A DNA stretch of 64,000 nucleotides from CAIVAT01 sp037133475. Lineage in GTDB: Bacteria; Bacteroidota; Bacteroidia; Bacteroidales; FEN-979. Every line of letters begins with the position of its first letter. Position 1 is the first letter of the stretch. The notes under the pieces were generated by a model, which was not told the origin of the DNA, searched no databases, and was given only the letters and a program-made list of their open reading frames with translations. A program made the translations under genes and the position numbers. The stretch covers positions 1 through 64,000 of the forward strand of contig JBAXOB010000014.1 in assembly GCA_037133475.1 (NCBI GenBank), written 5' to 3'. Shown here piece by piece: positions 34,112-41,648 of this stretch.

Positions 34112-36175
34112 CTATTTGGCCGGTATGATATCCAGGATGACCGTACGGTTATAGAAGCGTTCCTCGGGGAACCTGTTTTCAAATGGCGTCAGGTTCTCAT
34201 CCTCGCCAAATCCATAAACTTCGAAGGTGACATCTTTCCTGCCTGCTTTGGCCAGTCCATTTTCCAGGATCTCTTTTACATCATTGGCCCGGGCCAGCGA
34301 CAACTTCTGGTTATAGTCCTCGTCGCCGATGACATCGGTATAGCCATGCAGGATCAGGGTCGCGTTTACAGGAATCGCAGGAATTACGATCTCATTCAGG
34401 TATTTTTCATAGGTGGCAGTTGCCTTAGATTCATTGAATTCATAGATGATGCTGAATCTTGTCAACCTGTCGGTTTTGGGCGGTGTCCACAGCGTCATGG
34501 TAACGGAGGTATCTCTCCTGACGGACATCCCGGTTTTCGTCTGGCCGGTCATGGTGATCTTATACACGCCCACCGGCCTTTCACCCAGGATGGTTTTTCC
34601 GGGCATGCTTACCATTTCATGTGTATAGGGTCCGTAATTCTGAACGGCTCCCCGATCGTCTTTAATTTCCAAGGACCAGGAGGTGAGTGCCAGGTTTCCG
34701 CCATCCACCCTGAAGGTGACATAACTGTCAAGCGGTGCCTTCTGCACGCCAAAGATCTCGACAGGTTTCATCTGGCTTTCGGGGCCGCTCTGAAATTCCA
34801 TCAGCATGGCAGGCGATGTGCTCCAAATGGAGACCCTGCGGTCGCCTTCACGGAGAAGGTCAAGTTCTTTGGTACCACCCGGTTGTTCCGAGGGAATTCT
34901 TGGCTTCACACGACCTTCCGTTATAATCCTGGATGGATCGATGCCAAACACAGTTGTCAGGTAATTTTTCACAGATTCGGCCATGACCCGGCCCTCTTCG
35001 GGACCTGCCATGGAGGCGCCTGTCAGCCTGATGGAAGCCGCCGGGTTTTTCTGCATCCGGTCGCCTGTTATGTTAATGATATTATAATAAACAATCATCT
35101 GCCGTTCAGAGCGACCCGCCAGGTTCTTCGGTGGGAATAATTCAAGATGGTCCTCTTTGAATCCTGCTACCTGTTCTTTCGTCAGCAAAACATACCGGGC
35201 CGGGATCTCCGTTGATCCAAGGTCAAAAAACACATAGTTGCGAAGGGGGAATATCTCCCTGACATTGTATTCGGCAGGGATATTTTTTGGAGCAACCACG
35301 AAAAACCTGATTTTCGGCTCGGGTGCCGCAACTATTGCGGCAACAGGAATATCCACAACCTTTACCTTATCGCTTTTATAGGCAAATTTATAGGTAAGGC
35401 CGATGGTAGCCGAGCTATACATGTCGTTGACCATTTTCATGGCTCCGCCACGGGTCATATCCAATACATCCGACTTCTGCCATCTCCATGAAAATTCAAC
35501 AGGAATGGAAAAATGGCGGTTGATGTTGAAATCAAACCCGATACCCGCATCCGCTTTGATTCTCAGGTCGCTGTGACCAATTCCGTCCGAATTTCCCACA
35601 TCCAGCGCATTGTGCTGGCGGCCCAGGTAAGCAATGTCCTTATCAAGGATCAAATCCCGTTTGGTGCCCATCGACTGGTCCAGGCCAATCCCGGCAATAA
35701 GGTAGGAGGAGAAAAACCGCCCGGGCTTGTAGCCCATGGCCCAGTTTACCCAGTTAACCGTCACCTGCACGTCCGTTTCGACAATATTCGTTTTGAAACT
35801 TTGCGATATGTACCCGGGAGTGCCGTTTCCGCCATTATAATCCCAGGTGAACTTGTTTTCCACCCGGCTTTGTACCATGCCATAGGCGATTCTTGCCCTT
35901 GCACCGATAACCCTGGTAAATTGTTTTGTGGCAACAACGCCGACATTATACCCGACACTGTTTGGATAAAGGTTGATCCATAGGTTTTTAGAGAGGTCGC
36001 CATTGAATTGCATGACCCCGCCAAAGACTCCGACGGACCAGTAGTTGTAAGATTGAGCGGCATTATCGCTTTTCCCCTGTACTTTCGAAGCCTCCTGGGC
36101 TATGGAATGGAAGGGTATGATTGCCACCAATGCGACAATCAGTAATCCTGAAATTGTGTTATAGAGCTTTTTCAT
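34112..36175 (-). CDS. OmpA-family outer membrane protein with N-terminal beta-barrel
   Basis: A 687-residue protein. A signal peptide (MKKLYNTISGLLIVALVAII) is followed by a ~270-residue beta-barrel-like region with alternating aromatic strands (YWSVGVFGGVMQFNGDLSKN to FAYKSDKVKV), a middle region with a first partial OmpA-like fold (SIRLTGASMAGPEEGRVMAE), and a C-terminal OmpA-type peptidoglycan-binding domain (LILHGYTDVIGDEDYNQKLS, LARANDVKEIL, NRTVILDI). It probably links outer membrane and peptidoglycan. The start MKKLYNT was chosen over a 39-residue longer frame because of the signal peptide. It follows the DUF6600 gene by 67 bp, likely one transcript from site 7. Confidence 0.88.
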   Translation of the reverse strand: MKKLYNTISGLLIVALVAIIPFHSIAQEASKVQGKSDNAAQSYNYWSVGVFGGVMQFNGDLSKNLWINLYPNSVGYNVGVVATKQFTRVIGARARIAYGMVQSRVENKFTWDYNGGNGTPGYISQSFKTNIVETDVQVTVNWVNWAMGYKPGRFFSSYLIAGIGLDQSMGTKRDLILDKDIAYLGRQHNALDVGNSDGIGHSDLRIKADAGIGFDFNINRHFSIPVEFSWRWQKSDVLDMTRGGAMKMVNDMYSSATIGLTYKFAYKSDKVKVVDIPVAAIVAAPEPKIRFFVVAPKNIPAEYNVREIFPLRNYVFFDLGSTEIPARYVLLTKEQVAGFKEDHLELFPPKNLAGRSERQMIVYYNIINITGDRMQKNPAASIRLTGASMAGPEEGRVMAESVKNYLTTVFGIDPSRIITEGRVKPRIPSEQPGGTKELDLLREGDRRVSIWSTSPAMLMEFQSGPESQMKPVEIFGVQKAPLDSYVTFRVDGGNLALTSWSLEIKDDRGAVQNYGPYTHEMVSMPGKTILGERPVGVYKITMTGQTKTGMSVRRDTSVTMTLWTPPKTDRLTRFSIIYEFNESKATATYEKYLNEIVIPAIPVNATLILHGYTDVIGDEDYNQKLSLARANDVKEILENGLAKAGRKDVTFEVYGFGEDENLTPFENRFPEERFYNRTVILDIIPAK

Positions 36176-36242
36176 ATTTAATTTGTTTTTTGTATTAAGT
36201 TGATCCTGAATTATTTTTAAATATTCTCCATTATTTTTTCGA

Positions 36243-37433
36243 TCAATGAGGAGGGATTTCTCCGCCCTTATGATCTTCGGGTTTTGCCACATGCGGTTGT
36301 GTAGGCTGTGACCTGGGCGCCTGGCCGGGATGCTGCTGCTGTGTTTGCGGCGGCTTCGAGGGCTGCTGCTGCTGCGGGGCCTGGCCGGGATGCTGTTGCT
36401 GTGTTTGCGGCGGTTTCGAAGGCTGCTGCTGCTGCGGGGCCTGGCCGGGATGCTGCTGCTGTGTTTGCGGCGGCTTCGTTGGCTGCTGCTGTTGCGGTGC
36501 CTGGCCGGTTCTCACCGGCGGCAATGACTGATGTTGTACCGGTTGACCTGTCTTCACAGGGGGTAAGGGGTGGTGTATCTCCTGTGGGTTCCCGGCGGGT
36601 TTCGGACTTGCCGCGGATCTCTGTGCAGGAGATTTGAAATCCTTCATATTTTCAACCTTTGCAGGCGCCGGTTTCGGGCCGGATGCCATATTTTTCTGAA
36701 CCTGGGGCCTGTACAACTGCAGCTGGTTTTTATTCAGACTCTGCCCTTGTTTCGGGTTTTCCCTGATGGTCACCGGAACAATTGGCTTACCAGCGCGTTT
36801 TTCAACCTCCGATCTCCCGGGCCCGGTATTGTACCTTATATTACGGCCGTTATTTTCGCGGGGGTTGTTGATCACTGTGGAATTATGAACGATGGTGACA
36901 TTCCTTACGGAACTGACATAATAATTGTTTATATCATGCCGCCCAAAATCGCGGTCCCTGACAAAGGTCCACTGGTTATCCGGCACGTAGTAACTATTGC
37001 CATAGGCAATACTGATACTGATCCCGGGACCAATGGGAGCCCAACCGTAATAACCTTCCGAGCTTCTCCACGTTACCCATCCCGGTCCCCACTCATTATC
37101 GGGTACCCACATAGGTCCCCAGTTGGGATCGTCGAACCAGCGCCCATAGTGGAAAGGGGCCCATCCCCATGAGTAACCGGATACCCAGGTCCAGCCCTCG
37201 TCGGTGAAAATCCAGTATCCGTTTGTAGAATAGGGGATAAACCCCGGCCCGGCATTGGGCACCCACACATACCCCCAGGTAGGATTGTTTATCCAGGTAC
37301 CGTAGGGACTCAGTTCATTATAAAATTCCTGGTAACTGACCGATGTGCCCTGAGCCGGTGCCCTCTGAGGCAACATCCCTGTAGCTGTTAGCAGGACGAG
37401 GAATAAAACAATACATTTCATTTTAGCATTCAT
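36243..37433 (-). CDS. Secreted DUF6600-type protein with Gln/Pro repeat tail
   Basis: A 396-residue protein. The signal peptide (to QRAPAQG) is followed by a Tyr/Trp-rich domain with repeated GTWI, GYVWVPN, GYWIFTDEGWTWVSGYSWGW, APFHYGRWFDDPNWGPMWVP and YYGWAPIGPG segments, matching the YxWGxW/DUF6600 family of envelope proteins. Residues ~215-396 are low-complexity Pro/Gln/Lys, including 20-residue tandem repeats. Function is unknown; periplasmic or surface location is predicted. It is first in a likely operon with the OmpA-family gene and reads from promoter site 7. Confidence 0.85.
   Translation of the reverse strand: MNAKMKCIVLFLVLLTATGMLPQRAPAQGTSVSYQEFYNELSPYGTWINNPTWGYVWVPNAGPGFIPYSTNGYWIFTDEGWTWVSGYSWGWAPFHYGRWFDDPNWGPMWVPDNEWGPGWVTWRSSEGYYGWAPIGPGISISIAYGNSYYVPDNQWTFVRDRDFGRHDINNYYVSSVRNVTIVHNSTVINNPRENNGRNIRYNTGPGRSEVEKRAGKPIVPVTIRENPKQGQSLNKNQLQLYRPQVQKNMASGPKPAPAKVENMKDFKSPAQRSAASPKPAGNPQEIHHPLPPVKTGQPVQHQSLPPVRTGQAPQQQQPTKPPQTQQQHPGQAPQQQQPSKPPQTQQQHPGQAPQQQQPSKPPQTQQQHPGQAPRSQPTQPHVAKPEDHKGGEIPPH
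36319..36510 (-). repeat. 60-bp tandem repeat in the DUF6600 gene
   Basis: Just over three consecutive 60-bp units encode QAPQQQQPSKPPQTQQQHPG-type 20-residue repeats. Units differ by only a few bases (Ser/Thr and synonymous changes), so copy number is likely to vary between strains. Confidence 0.9.
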
Positions 37434-37466
37434 AACTCATTTTTAAGTGATGTGATGATCAGGCTG

Positions 37467-37532
37467 CAAAGGTCATTACACGGCTGGGGGATTGTGTTAC
37501 ATAATTCCGGGGAAGAGTTACATCATTCACAT
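37467..37532 (-). promoter_or_regulatory. Regulon promoter site 7 (DUF6600-OmpA genes)
   Basis: Minus strand: ATGTGAATGATGTAA (37532-37518), 16 nt ending GGAATTA, TGTAACA (37501-37495), 20 nt, GACCTTTG (37474-37467). GAATGATGTAAC and GAATTATGTAAC lie exactly 21 bp apart, the clearest direct repeat of all sites. Confidence 0.88.
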
Positions 37533-37550
37533 GCGGCTACTCTTCACGAA

Positions 37551-37616
37551 GTGTGAATCATGTAAGTAAATTCAATAAATATGTAACAATTAAGAACTTA
37601 CGGGTGCCCATCTTTG
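37551..37616 (+). promoter_or_regulatory. Regulon promoter site 8 (OmpA-family lipoprotein)
   Basis: GTGTGAATCATGTAA (37551-37565), 16 nt, TGTAACA (37582-37588), 20 nt, CATCTTTG (37609-37616). It is back to back with site 7, the outer halves being 18 bp apart. Confidence 0.88.
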
Positions 37617-37646
37617 CACCTTGTTACTTACCTAAAAAAACAACCC

Positions 37647-38441
37647 ATGAAAAAACGAATTCTCGGCCTTGCATTTCTATCCCTTATTATGAGCATGGCT
37701 TTCATCTCCTGTGTATCAAATGCAAAATTCCTGGCCTCGGAAGCCAATGGCGCCAAACTCCAAAAGGAGAATTCCGACAAACAAAACCAGCTGATCGAGT
37801 GCACAGCCCAGGCAAAGAGGCTAAAGGATGAAAAAACCTCCCTGCAGGGTGAAAACGCATCCGTTCAAAATGACCTGAAGGCCCTGACTACCGAATCAAA
37901 AATGACCATTGCCGACCAGGCAAAAAGGTTGAAAAACCTGCAGTCGATGATCCAGTCGCAGCATGATGTCATGACAAGGCTTCAGAATTCAATTGCGGAG
38001 GCATTGCTTAACTACAAGGCCGATGAACTTTCGGTCTATGTTAAAGATGGTAACGTTTATGTGTCGCTTGAGGAGAAGCTGCTTTTCAAATCAGGCAGCG
38101 ATGTGGTGAACCCCCAGGGCAAAGAGGCGCTGAAATCACTGGTCAAAGTGCTTAACAGCACGAAGGATATCACCGTTATGATTGAAGGACATACCGACAA
38201 CATCCCCATCAAAACAAAGCAGTTTGAGGACAACTGGGATTTAAGCACCGCAAGGGCCACCTCGATCGTACGGATCATGACCAATGACTATGGCTTCGAC
38301 CCCATCCACATCACGGCATCAGGCAGGGGCAAATTTCATCCTGTGAAAACAAACGAAACAGCTGAAGGCCGCGCAGGAAACCGCAGAACGGAAGTGATCC
38401 TATCTCCCGACCTGAAGGAGCTTTATAAGCTGCTGTATTAA
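37647..38441 (+). CDS. OmpA-family lipoprotein with coiled coil
   Basis: A 264-residue protein from MKKRILGLAFLSLIMSMAFI; the signal region ends in ISCVS, a probable lipobox Cys. A long charged coiled coil (about 25-120) is followed by an OmpA domain (about 140-262) with TVMIEGHTDNIPIKTKQFED, NWDLSTARATSIVRIM, and GNRRTEVILSPD. It resembles flagellar-motor-type OmpA/MotB domains in the peptidoglycan-binding part. It is likely an outer-membrane lipoprotein tethered to peptidoglycan. The upstream in-frame ATG at 37614 overlaps the -7 box and cannot be the start. Confidence 0.92.
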   Translation: MKKRILGLAFLSLIMSMAFISCVSNAKFLASEANGAKLQKENSDKQNQLIECTAQAKRLKDEKTSLQGENASVQNDLKALTTESKMTIADQAKRLKNLQSMIQSQHDVMTRLQNSIAEALLNYKADELSVYVKDGNVYVSLEEKLLFKSGSDVVNPQGKEALKSLVKVLNSTKDITVMIEGHTDNIPIKTKQFEDNWDLSTARATSIVRIMTNDYGFDPIHITASGRGKFHPVKTNETAEGRAGNRRTEVILSPDLKELYKLLY

Positions 38442-38579
38442 TATATTTTTTTCTGCGGAATCCCCCTGATAACTTATAATAAAACTGTGAACGATCATGC
38501 AGGTCAATACCGGACGGTCGGAAAACAAAACAAGGATCGAATAATAATAACTAAAGTTAATTTTACTAATATCCACAAA

Positions 38580-39152
38580 ATGAAAAATTCAGCAATCATT
38601 CTTCTTTTCTTCATATTCGCAGCAGGAATCTCAGTTGAGACAGTCAGCGGGCAGGGGCCCGTCAACCCTGCCGGCGCCGGAAACGGCATCCTGGGATTCG
38701 GCTTTGGTCCCGGTATCCCCTATTTCGGGGGGAGCGGTTTTGGTCCTGCCATCCTGGTGCATTACGACCAGAGCATCTGGCGCGCAGGTCCCGGGAGCGT
38801 TAGCCTCGGCGGCCAAATGGGAGTCTCCTTTTTCTCGACCGATTTTACCCACAGGGGAGATCCCTATACCAACAGGTGGACAAACGTCGGCATTGTGTTC
38901 AGGTCGGCCTACCATTATGGCTGGAAAGTGCGCGGGCTCGACACCTACGCCGGTTTTGGGGCAGGTACGCTGTTCAACATGTACCGGAATACCGAGTATG
39001 GTGCACCGATTAATGATACCCAGGTCGGCTTCCTGCCAACCTGCTTTATCGGAGGAACCTATTTTTTCAACAATGTCATCGGGATGAATGCCGAATTCGG
39101 GTATAATTTCGCAATTGCCTCCATCGGGCTGGACTTCCGGTTTTCCAGGTAG
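38580..39152 (+). CDS. Small outer-membrane beta-barrel protein, 190 aa
   Basis: A signal peptide (MKNSAIILLFFIFAAGISVE, cleavage near VSGQGP) and a Gly/aromatic-rich chain of alternating beta strands ending SIGLDFRFSR with a C-terminal aromatic-Arg pattern suggest an eight-strand outer membrane barrel. The mid-part YHYGWKVRGLDTYAGFGAGT resembles OmpW/OmpX-like porin-fold proteins of Bacteroidota. No specific function. It lies 138 bp after the OmpA-family lipoprotein and is followed by a strong terminator. Confidence 0.8.
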   Translation: MKNSAIILLFFIFAAGISVETVSGQGPVNPAGAGNGILGFGFGPGIPYFGGSGFGPAILVHYDQSIWRAGPGSVSLGGQMGVSFFSTDFTHRGDPYTNRWTNVGIVFRSAYHYGWKVRGLDTYAGFGAGTLFNMYRNTEYGAPINDTQVGFLPTCFIGGTYFFNNVIGMNAEFGYNFAIASIGLDFRFSR

Positions 39153-39185
39153 TTCGGGATACCTTTACGGTAAAATTTCAATTTC

Positions 39186-39218
39186 GGCTGCTTCTGGTTT
39201 ACAGGGGCAGCCTTTTTT
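39186..39218 (+). terminator. Rho-independent terminator
   Basis: GGCTGC (39186-39191), an inner CTG/CAG pair, then GCAGCC (39207-39212), followed immediately by TTTTTT (39213-39218). It ends the OmpA lipoprotein-barrel unit 34 bp after its last stop codon. Confidence 0.85.
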
Positions 39219-39316
39219 GATTTCCCCCTTGACATCATGAATTCAACCCCCGGTGAATCATTCGCAACACATTGCTTCCGAACGGGTCACAGGCAGCAGC
39301 CAGGGCATCGCGCAAT

Positions 39317-39382
39317 GTGTGAATGATGCAAAATATTCGAAAAATTATGTAACGGCCACCGGCCGGGCCGGGCATACCTTTG
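39317..39382 (+). promoter_or_regulatory. Regulon promoter site 9 (small membrane protein and AI-2E transporter)
   Basis: GTGTGAATGATGCAA (39317-39331), 16 nt, TGTAACG (39348-39354), 20 nt, TACCTTTG (39375-39382), a perfect -7 box. Confidence 0.88.
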
Positions 39383-39422
39383 TCAATACAAAACCTTATT
39401 CACTTTTACTAAACCACATATC

Positions 39423-39578
39423 ATGGGAAATTTACTTTACATCATCGCGGTTATTCTTGTCATCGCCTGGGCTATCGGGTTCTTTGCTTACAGCTTCGGA
39501 GGCATCGTGCACATCCTGCTGGTCATTGCCCTGATCGCAGTTATCCTGAGAGTCATCCAGGGAAGAAATGTTTTATAA
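39423..39578 (+). CDS. Lmo0937-family small membrane protein, 51 aa
   Basis: ATG at 39423 to TAA at 39576-39578 encodes MGNLLYIIAVILVIAWAIGF, then FAYSFGGIVHILLVIALIAV and ILRVIQGRNVL: two short membrane helices around a Phe-Ala-Tyr-Ser-Phe-Gly-Gly turn, matching the lmo0937/DUF5670 family of tiny membrane proteins often found in stress regulons. It is the first gene after promoter site 9, 40 nt from the -7 box, and is followed 39 bp later by the AI-2E transporter. Confidence 0.88.
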   Translation: MGNLLYIIAVILVIAWAIGFFAYSFGGIVHILLVIALIAVILRVIQGRNVL

Positions 39579-39617
39579 CATCCCTGTAGCTATAATTAAT
39601 TCAGAATCCATCACATC

Positions 39618-40718
39618 GTGATAACCAAAGAAGTAACCTTTCCGTTTTACCTCAGGGCCACCATTTTACTGGTGGGATTATTGGCACTCGTTGCCTTCCT
39701 GTACCTGGCCCAGCGGATCATTGTCCCGATCGTGTTTGCGACCATTGTAGCCATCCTGCTGCAGCCGGTTGTGAACATTTTCGTCAGGATAAAACTGAAC
39801 AGGATCATTGCCATCGCCATCACACTGGTCCTGACCTTCCTGGTTATTGCCGCCTTTTTTGCACTCCTGTTTTCACAGGCCAGCCGTTTCAGCGAATCAT
39901 GGCCGCTCCTGGTCGACAGGTTTACCGTTATCCTCAACCAATCGATCACATGGTACAGCGGGTATTTCGAAATCAATCCCAAACGGATCCATGAGTGGAT
40001 TGCCGATTCCAGGGAGGAACTCATCAGCAGCAGCACCTCGGCGATCGGTCACACCCTCTACACGATTGGCAGCGGACTGATTGTCGTATTCCTGGTGCCG
40101 GTCTATATCTTTATGATCCTTTACTATCAGCCCCTCCTGCTTGATTTTATCCACAAGTTGTTTAACGAAAGCCACCAGGGACAGGTAGCCGAAATTGTGA
40201 CAAAAATAAAGGGCGTTATCCAGCGATACCTTACAGGGCTGATCATTGAGGCGGTGATGATCGCCGTCATGGATGCCACGGCCTTGTTTATCATCGGAAT
40301 CGATTACGCAATCCTGCTGGGCATCATCGGGGCGGTGCTGAACGTGATTCCCTACATAGGGGGAATCATCGCCGTGGCTTTGCCCATGATGATTGCCGTA
40401 GCCACCAAATCGACGGTATGGCCCGCCTTTTACGTTCTTGCCGCCTATTATTTCATCCAGATGGTTGACAACCATTATATCGTGCCGGTAATTGTATCCT
40501 CCAAAGTGAAGATCAATGCCCTCTTTTCGGTTATCGTGGTCATTGCAGGAAATGCCCTGTGGGGAATTTCAGGCATGTTCCTGTCGATCCCGCTGCTGGC
40601 CATTGTAAAGCTCATTTTCGACCACATCGGCCCATTGAAGCCCTGGGGATTTCTGCTGGGCGACACCATGCCGGAGCTGATTACCTTCAAACCTTCCGGT
40701 AAAAAACTGAGAATTTAA
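39618..40718 (+). CDS. AI-2E family transporter (second copy)
   Basis: A 366-residue membrane protein of the same superfamily as the gene at 30106 but clearly divergent. Features: IIVPIVFATIVAILLQPVVN near the N-terminus, the amphipathic region with INPKRIHEWIADSREEL, KIKGVIQRYLTGLIIEAVMI, GIDYAILLGIIGAVLNVIPY, and HYIVPVIVSSKVKINALFSV near the C-terminus. The substrate is not predictable. It is probably co-transcribed with the Lmo0937-type gene from site 9. Confidence 0.9.
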   Translation: MITKEVTFPFYLRATILLVGLLALVAFLYLAQRIIVPIVFATIVAILLQPVVNIFVRIKLNRIIAIAITLVLTFLVIAAFFALLFSQASRFSESWPLLVDRFTVILNQSITWYSGYFEINPKRIHEWIADSREELISSSTSAIGHTLYTIGSGLIVVFLVPVYIFMILYYQPLLLDFIHKLFNESHQGQVAEIVTKIKGVIQRYLTGLIIEAVMIAVMDATALFIIGIDYAILLGIIGAVLNVIPYIGGIIAVALPMMIAVATKSTVWPAFYVLAAYYFIQMVDNHYIVPVIVSSKVKINALFSVIVVIAGNALWGISGMFLSIPLLAIVKLIFDHIGPLKPWGFLLGDTMPELITFKPSGKKLRI

Positions 40719-41048
40719 CTGTTACAAATAATTCGCAGTTGGTTGAAGGTTAAATTTACCGCAAGTTGCGCAGTGTTTCAGGCATTGTTGAAGGCATAGC
40801 TATAAAGTTGACAAAGTCCTGAAAATTGTGTGAATTATACAAATAATTTCAGGAATTGTGTAAAACTAAATCCTGTAATGTCCCCCAAATTTGCACGATA
40901 TCTTGCGGGGTGCAGGACATGAACGTTCAACCTTGACTCAACTCATTTTTTCAGAACGGGTCATTTCACGAAAGCAGTGATCATAATGCCTTTTTTTTTC
41001 AGAATTACGGATGAAAAAGGGTATGCATTCCAAAAGAAAACAATCCGG
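40719..41048 (+). other. Intergenic region with regulon site and long leader of the AraC-type regulator
   Basis: This 330-bp gap holds promoter site 10, listed separately. Downstream of it, from about 40900 to 41048, lies a leader of ~150 nt, far longer than at the other sites. It contains a five-codon mini-ORF ATG...TGA (40919-40936, MNVQP) and a nine-T run (40989-40997). Regulation at the RNA level is possible; nothing else is recognised. Confidence 0.4.
40828..40893 (+). promoter_or_regulatory. Regulon promoter site 10 (AraC-type regulator-kinase-receiver operon)
   Basis: GTGTGAATTATACAA (40828-40842), 16 nt ending GGAATTG, TGTAAAA (40859-40865), 20 nt, CAAATTTG (40886-40893). One of the weaker right halves, but the register is exact. 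It implies that the regulator operon belongs to the regulon. Confidence 0.83.
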
Positions 41049-41618
41049 ATGAAAATTTATATTAAATACATGGTGAGTATCCGCTGTAAAATGGTGGTAA
41101 AAACCATCCTGAAAAAACTGGGGCTCCATTTCATCGTGGTCGACCTGGGCGAAGTGGAGATCATGGAAACACTCAGCGGGGAGCAGCACAGCCAGCTGGC
41201 GGTTGCATTACACGATGCCGGGCTTGAACTGATGGATGACAAAAGAGCGGTCCTGATTGAAAAGATCAAGAAGGTCATTATTGAAATGGTGCATTATTCC
41301 GATGAAATGATCAAGGTTAACTTTTCTGATTTTTTAAGTAAAAAACTAAATCATGACTACACCTACCTGGCCAACCTGTTTTCAGAGGTCCAGGGAACTA
41401 CGATCGAGCATTTTATTATCTCCCATAAAGTAGAACGAATAAAAGAGCTGATCATTTATGACGAGCTAAACATCACGGAAATAGCATGGAAGCTGAATTA
41501 CAGCAGCGTTGCCCATCTGTCGAACCAGTTTAAAAAAGTCACAGGCCTCTCCCCTTCCCATTTTAAACAGCTGAAGGATAAACGGCGAAACCCGATCGAG
41601 GATGTGGGAAATGATTAA
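41049..41618 (+). CDS. AraC-type HTH regulator with HMA-like N-terminal domain (copy 1)
   Basis: A 189-residue protein, starting MKIYIKYMVSIRCKMVVKTI. Residues ~1-65 look like a small beta-alpha-beta-beta-alpha-beta (HMA/ferredoxin-like) fold with a single Cys in VSIRCKMVVK instead of the metal-binding CxxC, ending in GLELMDDK. Residues ~90-185 are a two-helix-turn-helix AraC/XylS DNA-binding domain: YLANLFSEVQGTTIEHFI (first HTH) and ITEIAWKLNYSSVAHLSNQF, KKVTGLSPSHFK (second HTH, family signature). The frame extends 24 codons upstream, but the paralogue at 56682-57242 starts at the equivalent Met. It begins a signalling operon 30 bp before a hybrid kinase and is the best local candidate to bind the 21-bp tandem sites. 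Confidence 0.9.
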   Translation: MKIYIKYMVSIRCKMVVKTILKKLGLHFIVVDLGEVEIMETLSGEQHSQLAVALHDAGLELMDDKRAVLIEKIKKVIIEMVHYSDEMIKVNFSDFLSKKLNHDYTYLANLFSEVQGTTIEHFIISHKVERIKELIIYDELNITEIAWKLNYSSVAHLSNQFKKVTGLSPSHFKQLKDKRRNPIEDVGND

Positions 41619-41648
41619 CGGATATCTCATAAATATTAGACAAATTAT

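Noticed and set aside
39251..39275. GGTGAATCATTCGCAA just upstream of site 9 as an additional site
   Set aside because: It has a 2-nt insertion relative to the motif and no right half; it may be a decayed copy, but evidence is too thin.
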